Below, piece by piece: positions 34,942-46,526 of a stretch of 64,000 nt of DNA. The translations under genes were made by a program, and so were the position numbers. How positions within the stretch are numbered: position 1 is the stretch's first letter; each line of letters starts with the position of its first letter. The notes below the pieces were generated by a model, which worked only from the letters and a program-made list of their open reading frames with translations, was not told the origin of the DNA and did not search any database. Origin of the DNA: Phascolomyces articulosus. Its lineage: Eukaryota > Mucoromycota > Mucoromycetes > Mucorales > Lichtheimiaceae. The stretch lies in contig JAIXMP010000008.1 in NCBI GenBank assembly GCA_025677815.1, positions 1,116,001-1,180,000 of the forward strand, read 5' to 3'.

Positions 34942-36813
34942 AACAACATGAAGCATTTCGTAAACATTCAATTTAACTTTATTTTTTTTTTTATGCTGTA
35001 ACATTTTTTTTATTTTTTTTTATACTCATAAATAAAGTACAACAATGTATATTCCCATTAATATTTTTGAACATAATTAAACTCTCATAAACTTTCTTTG
35101 TTTGGTTATTATTAAATTATTATTAAGGTAAAGATGCTTATTGACTCGTAATCAATTTTCTATGGAAAGCATTTCCTTTTTTGATATTTTTAAGGTCTGG
35201 TTCTTTTTTTAACTAATCGCCCTATTGGCAGATTGTAAAGATTTTGATGTATGTGACAATATAATAAAAAAAACTATGCCCTTATATTTTCAACTTGAAG
35301 TATCCATTAGATTCTTATATAGCAATAATATCATGCTGCCTAAAGTACTATGCAATTCAGGTAAGGCATGGGTGTCTCAAAGTATACCCTTCTTTTTTTT
35401 TGGTGGAGAGGGGAGAATGTTTACCCTTATTACCAGTCAAGAAAAAGGTGTATTGTTATTTATGGAAAAGACCTAAATAATGTATTACAAACGTAGCTTT
35501 CATATAATAAATGAATGGTACAACGAGAAAAGAAACGTTACACGAATCCACAGTATGCGTTTTTACATGTCATCCTTTCCAATAATCAGGTTTTTCCATT
35601 TTATCTTCCCAACCTTTTGCTATTTTCATGATTCTTATAGATAGCACTATTCTTACTGCACTTCGATTTCCTATATGTTATATTTTTTTTGGAAATCAAG
35701 AAAGAGTCATTTTATTAATTCATATTACGTATGGGCTCCAGTAATTGAAACATGGGTAGACGCTGGAATACGGCTTTATTTTTTTATATCCAAACCACCA
35801 GGATACGAAGGATTAATGCTATTTTTTGACAAGCCAATAACCAAATACCTTCTTATTTTCAAATCAGCCTTAACCTTTTTTGCTTTTTGCAAATATCGCA
35901 AAAATATCAATGAAAAGCAACAACAACAAGAAGAAGAAGAACTGATTCCACCAACGCTATGTACATCATCTTTATCCAGCTTCAAATACAAATGAGCGTA
36001 TCTACTTATATCATTAATCCATGCTGTGTCCATATTTGGGTTTAATGCCACTTCTGGTGCCAATATTGGAGACCCATTCCTATATGTACATGATCTATAT
36101 TGGTATCATATATTTCACGCTGTCGTATTTCTTTTCGGAAAAGTATCTTTTACAAAATCATCATTACTCCTTGATGACGAGCCCGTTGCTAATGTCAAGG
36201 ATAAGCCCTCGCCTACTACATTCTAGTGTTTTATGACATTGCTACCCGTCAATACAATATACCAAGTCACATACTTGATGTTGAACGAGTCTGGGTTTTT
36301 GCTCTCATGGATAATTGATTCTCCAGCTATGACAATATTATTGCATATCAATTTTTCCTGATCGAAATCTTGATAACTGGAAAAATACTACAAGACACAA
36401 AAGATGGTATAATCCATTGGCCTGATTTTGGCAATGATAAAGATACTATTTCAGAAATATACAATAATATCAGTGCAGTTGCATAAATAATAAAAATTAT
36501 CTAAAAATTCATATAATTAAGTCATTTTTACAATTGGAATGTATATCCTTTGTTTTTCTTAAGCCTAAAAGAGTAATTATAACACAACAATGATGAATGA
36601 TTATATAATTTTTAAGTCAGATTAATCTGCATTATTCAATATAAATACAAAATATTATTACTACGTAAATAATACATAAAAATATAAGGATGAAGAGTTA
36701 TTGGTATAAAACTATGAGTAGCACAGTATTTTATGATTCTATATAGAGAATGTTTTCCAATTGTGTAGAGCACTATGAAATCCAAGAAATTATAAACAAA
36801 AAAGTACCCATAA
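34942..36813. other. intergenic with ambiguous open frames on both strands
   Basis: 1.9 kb between the stop codons of the glucan synthase and the MFS gene. Two overlapping regions read open on both strands: 35675-35995 plus (GIRLYFFISKPPGYEGLMLFF) against 36063-35776 minus (ALNPNMDTAWINDISRYAHLY), and 36026-36226 plus. Composition is better balanced than typical spacer, so a gene or relic may be present, but I recognise no family and could not choose a strand. Confidence 0.35.
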
Positions 36814-38959
36814 TCAACACTTTGATAATAACGAACCACCCGTCAATCGATATTTCAGAAACACGCAAATGAGTGCTCCTAACACATAAACAGCACCATC
36901 AAACATTTGAATGCCAATATATCCATTATCTGGAGTTACTTGTTGAATCGCTGCCATAATAGGTGTTCCCATGGCGGCAATAGCGCTGATAATAAATGCA
37001 ATTGATAATCCTACAGGTAACTTTTCCATACCAACAACGCGTGCTGTAATGGGTGCGGCCTATTTTTTTTAAAAAAAACCAGGAACGATGACGTTAGCCA
37101 CCAATAAAGTTTATAATAGCGATGGAGTTTATATACTAAATCTTAACATCAACATACCAATGCGTAGTACATACCACTCGTTCCACCCCATAATATACAA
37201 AAGACAGTCATGACACCATATGAAGTGGCAAATGGCCAAATAACAAATGAAAATACACCAGATAATGTCGATGTAATAATAAACATATTCAACCGACCGA
37301 TTTTGTCTGCAACAAATCCCAATAGAATACGACCAATTGCGTTCATAGCACATAAAATTGAAAGCATATTTGAACCATCTGAAGCACTTAGACCAATATC
37401 ATTAGCATATTCTAATATTAAAATATATATATAAAACCAATGAGTAAATAACTATGATTTGGAAGATGACAGAAAAAATTAATGGCTTACTTGGTAGATA
37501 AAACATAGGACCTAAATATCCCATGACACCAATGACTGAACCAGCCAACCAAATGTTGAAATTGACTTCTTTGAACATTGAGAATTGAAGTGGTGACTTT
37601 ATCGGTTGGTCTTTTTGGTGAGAAGATGGGATACGATCTTTTATCATAATGGTTCCGACGATACAAAGACCTAGACAGAAAAACCCAAGTATTCTGTATG
37701 CCCAAGGAATTCCATATTTTCCAATTAAATAATTGACCTTTATAAAAAAAATATAGTATACACTCATAGTGAATACAAATAGCTATCGTTGATAATATCT
37801 CGTCTTTCCATATTTTTAAGCGACTTACCAGAGGAGACATGGCTAATCCACCTAATCCTGAACCGCAGGAAGCAATGCCCATAGCGGCCGCACGACGAGT
37901 GGTAAACCTTTTGATTTGTATACTAAAACGTTATTTATACTGTATATAAAAATCATAACAAATCCAAATATTCATAACATATATTTTGAACCTACTAACC
38001 ATTGTGGGATAACCGAGGCAACCGACTAAAAACATCAAAATATAAAAGTTGATCGTTAAAAATATGCTGAAAAGTACTAAAAACGTTATTCCATTCTATT
38101 ACCATGTAAAGGAATGATGCGCCAAATCCAAAAAGTAAACCTTGCGTCAAGTATAAATGCCAGATTTCTGTAGTAAAACCAGCTAAAATAATACCAAGGC
38201 ACATCAGTACGCTCCCTATTGCGTAATTGAATCGTGTACCAAATCGAGCCAACAAAACACTGACAGGTGAAAATATATTCAAACAAACATTGATAAGAGA
38301 ACCAACTGTCATAAGTTGTAGAGTGCTTGCTTTGCCTTCAAGAATCGATGTTGCAAATGCTTGCGAAAACTATTCATCACGTTAAAAAATTGCTTTTAGC
38401 TATTTCTTGTTAAACTCTTTTTTATTTATTAGATTTAATTAATACTTGCCACTCCAAAACAATTGGCTACACCAAACATCACGACATTAGCAAAAAAGCC
38501 GCTGCAAACAATTACCCTGTGATGCAAAAAATTAATCTTCATGGAAAAAAAGTTTCTTTTAATAAAATGAAATAATCTCATTACCAGCCATATCCACCGT
38601 TCGGAATGTCATTGATAATGTCTTCTGGTGGAGGTTCAATGCTACTTGCTTTGTCCACATCTAGAGTAATTTTTCCTTATTTAGAGAATTTGATTCATTT
38701 ATATGGATTCGGACACATGATTTTCTTTTATAATGATACTTTATTGGCACAAATATAATGTAATCTACATACTTATGTGAACTGGTTTTAATGTGCTTGA
38801 ATCGTCCTGGTAATTTTTTATGCATTCTTGTTTTTCATCGATAGGCAAGTTGGTGATGTTGATTGAAGCTGTTTTTTCGATGTCCAAATTATTGTTTACA
38901 TTGTATTGTTGTGTGATGGTATGATTATTCTCTTGCTCAAATCGACTTGAGGTGGTCAT
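36814..38959 (-). CDS. MFS transporter, monocarboxylate-transporter (MCT/Mch) family
   Basis: A 482-residue 12-helix transporter. Nine exons on the minus strand: 38959-38773, 38660-38585, 38516-38450, 38369-38103, 38025-38000 (26 nt), 37907-37829, 37737-37491, 37411-37158 and 37059-36814. After a roughly 85-residue polar N-terminus comes the family signature PNGGYGWVIV opening helix 1, then FSQAFAT, LARFGTRFNYAIGSVLMCLG and the loop PQWFTTRRAAAMGIASCGSGLGG. The C-terminal half has GRILLGFVADKIGRLN and SGMYYALAAPITARVVG. Fungal members (Mch1-5) transport substrates such as riboflavin; the substrate here is unknown. Intron 3 (38449-38370) has a GC-AG boundary. Exon 6 has two possible acceptors 15 nt apart; I used the inner one because it yields the conserved QWFTTRR. 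Confidence 0.92.
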
Positions 38960-41638
38960 TTTTTACAGCTGCCTGAAGTGTAATATAAAAGAAAGAGAAG
39001 TAAACTATTTTCTATGTGAAAAAAAAACATATAAAAAAAAACTTGACTATAACTGTATAACCAATAACGATGTCATTTTAGATTGGTCGATCTACACTCT
39101 TTTTAGTCACTGAGTTAAAAGAACTAGCGCTTAATTTTGTACCCAAAGAGTCATCTTTTTTATGATCTGAATAATCGAGTCCATACTTTCACTGGAGCAG
39201 TAAAATATGCAACATGTGTACTTCCGCGATATTGATCACGTACATATGCCGAATCATATTATTATATATTATTATAAACTACAGCTTATCATTACACAAT
39301 TAATGAGCATATCTCTCTGTGGATATACCTGGCGTTATATTCAATCAATGCTTAGTAATATTTATCCCCGACTGGCAGTAATATTCTTTTAGACGATTGA
39401 GTCGAACCATATTAAATACTTGTACTATAGGCTTTTAATATAATATGAAGCAACTGACATTAATTACCATAATAGCACTGCTATTCACAACTTTACTTTG
39501 ATAATACGTGGTCTATTATAGTGTAAACTAATTCACAGGATGTATTTTGAACAACTGCCAAAATTCCCACGCCGTGATGAAAGCCCGAAGTCTCCACTGT
39601 ATCATTTCCGTCCCTTTTGACGAAATACCTTGGTGATTGATAAACTAAAAGGCAAATTATAATCTTAACACTGCAATTGGTCTATATTACTATTAGAGTT
39701 TCGCACCATCTCTGACTCAAAAGTAAAACTGATGCATACAGGATATTTTTTCATCAAATACTCTCTCTTCTTGCTTTAGTGTTTCAATGTGCAATATAAC
39801 ATTTATAGTGTGATTAAAATGAGCGAGCATACCACCAATAGTTGTGAACTGGGAGAGCAAATAATATGATATACTCAATATGACGTTTAAAGGTAAACTG
39901 CCAACTACAATTCGTAAAAAATCTAACAATAAATATTGGATATACATTTCCACTTTAGCTGTGTGACCGATCATAAAAATTGACACAATTCATTTCAATA
40001 TTTTCACCTTGATTGAAGAACGATCTCGCAATGGAATCATCATACGCAATATTACAGATCCAATACAAATCAAAAAGTCAGTACAAGCATACTTACAGCG
40101 AATTTTTGTATTCAACACAATTTAGCCTTTTGGTTCCTGAAATGTTTTTATTCTCCACAATTCAGCATTTTGACCAACATTTGAATATAAAGTCTGACTT
40201 TTTAATTTGAATGTTACATTTCGAATCTTAATACTTTTCATAACCTTTATCATATTTTGAACCCACTAGGAATATTATTTGGGACCGACATTTGGTAACT
40301 TTGCCCCATTTCTCTATTCGACTAGTTCTTTTCATCCGTATTGCAGCAATTAAAAGCGAAAAGAGATGAAGAATAGCATAAGAGCAACAAAGAAGGTTGA
40401 GGTGAAGATCAAAGAAATCAAAACCAATATGATGAATTACGATTCTTGATGGAATGGTTGAACTAACTAGGAACCCTTACAAGTATTTCCAGCAAAAGAT
40501 TACACTTATTGAATAAATAATCTAATCCATCCCAATAAGTTTTATTTGTAAGGATATATGACGACATTGAATTGACTTTGGTTAGACCTGAAAGATTAGC
40601 ACTCCAAAATTTATATACGGCATGTGATAATTTTTATACAAGTTTATATACATGTCACCTGGAACGATGATTTAATTTCTATTTCAAATATTTTGTGAAG
40701 GATGATACCAAATAATATGGTAATACATTGTTATCGACCTTGACGTTATTGAAAATATATATTTATATATGAATAGATATAAGAACGTCTTTATGTATAT
40801 AAATAAAATTATATTGACGATGAGCTTATTCAAATTAGTATTATTGTATAGTCACATTCTATTGTAAACAAAGATAATCAAGCTTATTATGTGTTATATT
40901 GTTAAGCTTTATCAAGAAGGGCCTCTTCTCAAAATTATTGCTTCATATTCCGGTCGCTCGGGCATTTGCATCTAAAACAAATAGCATTGTATAGGAACCT
41001 TATATTCTATTAGAAAAAATACACACGAGGAGGGAGAAGAAAGGAGAATTCACAACCCTAATAGGTACAATTACTTGTTATGAAATAATGGTAGATGTCA
41101 TCCAACCAAGGTAGGGTGGTTTGTATAAATAGCCATATCGGAGGCTTAAATTGCCATGTTCTGCATCTTGGGAAATCTTGAGTACCCAAAAAGAACAAAC
41201 AGTAATATCGTGATAATAAATATGCACCTGTATATGTCAAATAACAAATTACGGGGCACTTCATTACATGTAGATATAGAAGACAACATGTTGAATTAGA
41301 AGTCCGTGACATTTGACTATAGTTACCAATAACATAATAGATAGTAAAGAACAATAACAGTCGTTTTATTTTGTTAGTGGCTTTTGGTGACACATTCAAT
41401 CATCTCTCCGGCAACACCAAATTTCTTATTTGGATCTTTTATATTTTGTTATTTTGTTCAACCATCCACACAATTCTTCCTTTTCTCCCTCTTTTTTCTC
41501 TTCTCGCTTCTCCCCCAAAAAAAATCCTTTTTTTTCTTTTCATTTTTTTTCCTTCCCTTCCCACCACACTCCCTTTTCTTTTTTACTTTATTTTTGCTTT
41601 TTGACTTCTGCTTGTCAAAGACGCCTGCGACATCAACA
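38960..41638. other. gene-poor DNA between divergent MFS and Kelch genes
   Basis: 2.7 kb without a recognised gene. Short open frames (39717-39986 minus, 40013-40210 plus, 41058-41399 minus) have no family features. From about 41460 to 41605 the plus strand is almost pure pyrimidine (TCTTCTC and CTCCCCC blocks) and is probably the promoter/leader of the Kelch gene. Confidence 0.5.
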
Positions 41639-43981
41639 ATGGCAGGAACACAGTCAATAGCCGATCTAACCACGAAAATACAAGAAACGGATGGTGATAT
41701 CCCACCATCTCTTATGGGTGCTACTTCAACTATTGTTGGTGATCAACTTTATTTATTTGGTGGTCGGCTCCAGGCGTCAGCTCAAGTGTATAACCGACTT
41801 TATGTCCTGAACCTTACCACTCGTATTTGGACTCGCCTTATAACTAAAAATGATGCACCTACCCCTCGTTATTTCCATTCTGCCAACGTATGTCGCAGTC
41901 GAGTTGGTGATAAGAATACAACATGTATTATATTTTATGGTGGTTTGACTGTCAGTACGACAGAATCAAACGGGCTTTGCTCACTTGGAGACCTTTCATT
42001 ACTAATTCTCGATGATGAAAACGAACCTTATTGGGAATATCCCTCTCTCACTCACCAAGAAAATATCCCTCACGAACGTTATTCGCATCTTACAACCATG
42101 ACTCATAATGATCGTTACTTTGTCGTTCTTGGAGGTCAAGATGTGAATGCTGGATATATTGACGAAATCAACGTTTATGATTGTCGATATAAGAGATGGC
42201 ATAAGCCCTATCCTATCAATTCACATTATTGCACGTACCGTACAGCAGCAGCAACAGTTACCCCAATTTCACCCAGCATATCAATTCCTTCATCGAGTAA
42301 TTTCCCAGGCGTTTTGGGTAACCCATTATTTGCAGCACCAGTAGGAGGATTAGGAGGGGCGGGATATATGAATCCCAACAATCCCGGCGGCGGTGGTATG
42401 ATTGCAGGAGAAGAAGAAAATCGAGACTTGGAAGAGGCAGTGCATCATCAAAAACTTCATTCGACTATATTTACGTACAGCAATTATAATTTTTATGATT
42501 TGAAGCGTACACTACATCAGATTACTATTTCAAACAAGGGACACGTGGTGAATGTCACCGACTATACACCGTCCTTGATCGGCAGTCGACAGAATACCCC
42601 GCCAGCGCTACGATTTCCTTCTGGATTTGCTTGTGGTCACCATTTGATCGTAGTAGGACCCTGCATTACACCAGAATCCCAGCAGTTGCATGTTTGGGCG
42701 TTAAACGTAGTTTCTATGACATGGTCACGGATAGACGCAGGGCCAGCTCTTTCTCGAGGCTCATGGCTAAGAGGTTTGTTGCACGAGGATCGTAATCAAT
42801 TCATTGTTTTTGGTCATCCAGAACGATCCATGCAAGATGATCATACCCAGCGTGTTGTTCATTTTGATTATTTTGCAAGTGTTGATACTGAAGCGTTTGG
42901 TGTTTACCGACCACCTCGTTTGACATTTGGACCTGCAGCCCAAGAAGCTGGGCTGGCGTTACTGAGTAACCCAGCACTGTCGGATATAACCATGGTATCC
43001 ACAGATGGATATCGCGTGCGTGCCAATTCGAAAATTCTTGCACAGCGCTGGCCGTCTGTGCACAGTCGTTTAACTCCGCTCGTGTCTCCGACAACAAAAA
43101 CAGGACTTTCTTCAACTATTCCCTCTTCGTCTCTCCAATATACATTGACTTTTCCTGACGCCTATGATATTTTGATTGCATTCTTGCAGTTTTTATATAC
43201 TGATCACCTTACCACGGTTGAACAAAACCAACCTCGAATTCTCACACGATTATTACTTTTGGCTGATTTATTTTCCCTGGATCGTCTCAAGGCACTGGCG
43301 GTTCATTCATTGCATCAAATGTTGCAAATATCAACGGCTCCCGACATTTACCAAACTGCAGCTTTGGCAGATTGCGCATCTCTTCAGATACGTGCATTAC
43401 GTGTTATGGTAAATGCAAAGAAAATGATTCAACACCAACAAAACCAACAACAACAAACTTATCAACTACAGCACCAACAACAACTGCAACAGCAACAACC
43501 TCAGCAAACACAAAGCCTTGTGGATAGACTTGCTTCCTCCTCGCAACAATCATCATCAACATATCAACCTTTATCCAAATTATTGCGTCATTATGATTTG
43601 AATACACCTATACCTCCAAATGCAGTTGTTCCTCCATCCTCCATTCCTGGTGGTAATAACATCACCAACAACAATAATAATAATAATAATAATAACAATG
43701 CTACTTCACTTACAGCTGATCTTGCCACATTTCCAGCGCCACCTTCGCCACCTACTCGTTCTCCATACCAACGATCCAATACAGCTCCGCCAGTACGAGC
43801 AAAAAACCCTTCCAGAAAAAATAGTAATAGCACAGCAACAACATCGGGTTCCCCTACAACCCCACACTCCATAAATACTATAAATACCTCTACATCAACA
43901 CCAAAATCTCGTCCATCCTCCCCATCAACGAAACCTCCTCGTAATGTAGCAGGTGCTGTGTGGCTTCCAATGACTTTTTGA
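41639..43981 (+). CDS. Kelch-repeat and BTB-domain protein
   Basis: An intronless 780-residue protein, unusual for this gene set. Residues about 20-430 contain Kelch-type blades (LMGATSTIVGDQLYLFGGR, YNRLYVLNLTTRIWTRL, RYFHSANVC, ERYSHLTTM, RYFVVLGGQDV), with a Gly/Asn insert (GGLGGAGYMNPNNPGGG). A BTB fold follows at about 440-600 (ALSDITMVSTDGYRVRANSKIL, DILIAFLQFLYTDHL). The tail is Gln-, Asn-, Ser- and Pro-rich with an Asn run coded by AAT repeats (about 43670-43698). Kelch plus BTB resembles fission yeast Ral2, a Ras1 activator, and related fungal proteins; that link is tentative. The frame stays open upstream to 41384, but the extension is coded by the pyrimidine-rich leader, so I start at the ATG in 41639. 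Confidence 0.85.
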   Translation: MAGTQSIADLTTKIQETDGDIPPSLMGATSTIVGDQLYLFGGRLQASAQVYNRLYVLNLTTRIWTRLITKNDAPTPRYFHSANVCRSRVGDKNTTCIIFYGGLTVSTTESNGLCSLGDLSLLILDDENEPYWEYPSLTHQENIPHERYSHLTTMTHNDRYFVVLGGQDVNAGYIDEINVYDCRYKRWHKPYPINSHYCTYRTAAATVTPISPSISIPSSSNFPGVLGNPLFAAPVGGLGGAGYMNPNNPGGGGMIAGEEENRDLEEAVHHQKLHSTIFTYSNYNFYDLKRTLHQITISNKGHVVNVTDYTPSLIGSRQNTPPALRFPSGFACGHHLIVVGPCITPESQQLHVWALNVVSMTWSRIDAGPALSRGSWLRGLLHEDRNQFIVFGHPERSMQDDHTQRVVHFDYFASVDTEAFGVYRPPRLTFGPAAQEAGLALLSNPALSDITMVSTDGYRVRANSKILAQRWPSVHSRLTPLVSPTTKTGLSSTIPSSSLQYTLTFPDAYDILIAFLQFLYTDHLTTVEQNQPRILTRLLLLADLFSLDRLKALAVHSLHQMLQISTAPDIYQTAALADCASLQIRALRVMVNAKKMIQHQQNQQQQTYQLQHQQQLQQQQPQQTQSLVDRLASSSQQSSSTYQPLSKLLRHYDLNTPIPPNAVVPPSSIPGGNNITNNNNNNNNNNNATSLTADLATFPAPPSPPTRSPYQRSNTAPPVRAKNPSRKNSNSTATTSGSPTTPHSINTINTSTSTPKSRPSSPSTKPPRNVAGAVWLPMTF

Positions 43982-45167
43982 AAAAATGGAAGGTACAACT
44001 TATCATCGCCATTCTCATTTGATCTTATCTAAATATATACGCGTATTCTTTCCTGTTTTTACCTTCATATATATACCAAGGCTGGTCCTTAATATAAAAC
44101 ATTATTATCAATATTAGTGAATTTCAATGCAAAAAAAAACTGTGTTTTTTAATTTTTATATTCGGTAAAACTATACGTTTGTCATGGTTTGTTTTTTTAC
44201 AATAAAAATATAATACAAAAATAATTCGTGCATTATATTAATATTGTCGTTGAATTCATTCTATAATATATTGCTACAGAGACATGCTGTCATAAATGCA
44301 ATGGCTATATATAAACATGATAAGATCATATTATTTATACAAGATTGGAAGTATATCACAACAACTGCGCGTAGTAGTTATAAATTTTATTTTTTTTTAA
44401 ATATATTATGGGTATACGTATACATATGATGAAAAGATAGATACTCAAATTAATTGAATGTATAGATACATCAGAAACAGCCTTAACCTTAAAAAATTGA
44501 TGCTAGTACGCATTATGCAAAGTCTTTGTGATACAAATTATTCAACAAACTTTTTTTCGCGATCGACAATGGTGATGGGGATAAAACTTTAGCACAATCT
44601 TCATGATGAAAAGTTGTGTTCATATTGATAAACTTTCAGGACAACTATCACCATGTTGTTATGATGAACTGTAGAAATCTTGAAGGAGTTTTTAATGTTG
44701 TACATAAATATGTAAAAACCATCAATCTCACTATATCTATTTAATCGACACACCATATATAAATGACATAATATTAAGATATTGTTGTAAAAAATACACT
44801 ATTAAAGTAAAGAACTAGTCATATTATTATAGGGACCAGAATTATTCAATTATGATATTACATAAAAAATAATGTATATAGTATAATATGCTTTGACGAT
44901 ATATTATTCAATAAAAGTGTAAGTGGCGGATGCAACATAGTTAGAGTTAATCATTATTGCAAATGAAGAAATAATTAAAAAAAGAAGGGAACGCGTGTGA
45001 ATGTAATGTGTATGTGTATGAAAGGGAATAATAAAACGCAATTGAAAAACATCCAACAATCTTTAGTTTAGTAAAAGGTAGATCGAGTTTTTGCTGTTAC
45101 AAAATTTTTTAAAAACACAGTTAGACAAAAGAAATGGGGAAAAATAAAATGATATCCGATAAAATTA
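43982..45167. other. convergent intergenic region
   Basis: 1.2 kb of AT-rich DNA between the stop codons of the Kelch gene and the chitin deacetylase. No gene, RNA or repeat family recognised. Confidence 0.5.
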
Positions 45168-46526
45168 TTAGTTGGCAATGAATGCAGCTGCAGCAGCAAG
45201 CATCAAAGCGGCTGATGATGAGGCAGCGAAACGAGCTGAGGCACCGCTTTCTTTATCACCATCTTCTTGAGCCTTGACGGGAACGTCCTTTTCATCGCCT
45301 TCCTTTTTGTCATCATCCTTGGATCCAGGAGCATTGGAAGCAGCAGGAGAACCTTCACTGGACTTGCTAGCAGCTGGGGGGGGATTGACAGCAGTGCCGT
45401 TACCGTTAGTGTAAGAAGACAAACCGTTACAGTCACCAACAGATGTCAATTCGAAAGCCTTGGCAAGAACTGGAGTGTAATCGATAGCGGCAGCGACAGT
45501 TTCTTCATAAAGATCGTGAGCCAAAGAATTACCACCTTTAGCAGTGGCAGCCCATTGGGTAACGTTACCAGTAATCCACTTGGGATCAAAAGTATCAGCA
45601 TGTTCGGTCAAGTACCAATCGTTTGTATCAACGGACCAAATAACGGGAGTGAAACCAAGAGCCTTGCAAATATCACGAACACGATTGTCGATGTTACCGA
45701 AAGGAGGACGGAAGAAACGAGGTGAAACACCAAGGACTTCCTTGATAGCAAGCTCGTTCCACTTGAGTTCACCAACTAATTGTTCGTTGGTAAGTGTAGC
45801 CATGTTCTTGTGAGACCAAGAGTGCATAGCAATTTCGTGACCTTCATTATAGGCGCGTTTCAAGATTTCAGGGTATTGAAGGACTTGGCCACCAACAACA
45901 AAGAATGTAGCCTTTTGGTTGATCGATTTGAGGAAGTCAAGGAGCTTTGGAGTGTATTCTGATGGTCTATATATGAAAGATAAAAAATAATGATGAGAAT
46001 AATTAAAAATAAAATAAATAACTGAAAAAGATCAAGATAAAATAAAGGAGATACAAACCCATCGTCAAACGTAAGACTCCATTTCGAATCTGGACAAGTA
46101 TACACATCATCCTTACCAAGACATTGTGTAAAACTCCAAACGCAGTTAGGATCACCGTTCAAGTCGCTTGGTACAACGAGGGCTAATAATATTTACGAGA
46201 GAAAAAGCATATAGTATCCAGTTATTAATCAATCGCTTGAATGTAATTACAACAAAATGGTTTTGCTGTATGATTTGTATGCGTCTCGCGCTAAAATATT
46301 ACTATCTTGATTAATATTACTGCTAGGAACGGAGTAACTTACCACCATCCTTTGTCTTAAGAGGTTCAGCGTTTGTGATCTTTGCATCCTTGATTAATTC
46401 GAGCCATTCAGGCTTAGGTGTTGGAACAGAGTAAGGTTCAGGGTAACTTTCTTTGAATTGAAAAGTCGATTGAGCATTGACTGCGGCAAAACCCAATGTA
46501 ATTGCGAGAAGGAGTTTAGATACCAT
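45168..46526 (-). CDS. chitin deacetylase, secreted and probably GPI-anchored
   Basis: Polysaccharide deacetylase (NodB-like, CE4) that converts cell-wall chitin to chitosan, abundant in Mucorales walls. Exons 46526-46343, 46182-46059 and 45966-45168; 368 residues. Signal peptide at 1-18 (LLLAITLGFAAVNA). Catalytic motifs: TFDDG (99-103, with base Asp101 and metal Asp102), HSWSH (151-155, metal His151 and His155), RPPFG (189-193). WSVDTNDWYL is the fourth motif. The C-terminus has a Ser/Asp/Lys-rich spacer and an Ala-rich hydrophobic end (SAALMLAAAAAFIAN), fitting GPI attachment. The pre-catalytic domain with a Cys pair (NCVWSFTQC) is as in other fungal CDAs. Codon use is highly biased (GGT, AAG, ACC-type), suggesting strong expression. 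Confidence 0.95.

Noticed and set aside
41384..41638. In-frame extension of the Kelch protein to an upstream ATG
   Set aside because: The extra 85 codons are mostly Phe, Ser, Leu and Pro coded by a pyrimidine-only tract that looks like a promoter/leader; the ATG at 41639 is followed by normal protein sequence.
43591..43998. 135-codon minus-strand open frame
   Set aside because: Shadow of the low-complexity tail of the Kelch/BTB gene (the AAT and ACA repeats give Val and Leu runs on the other strand).
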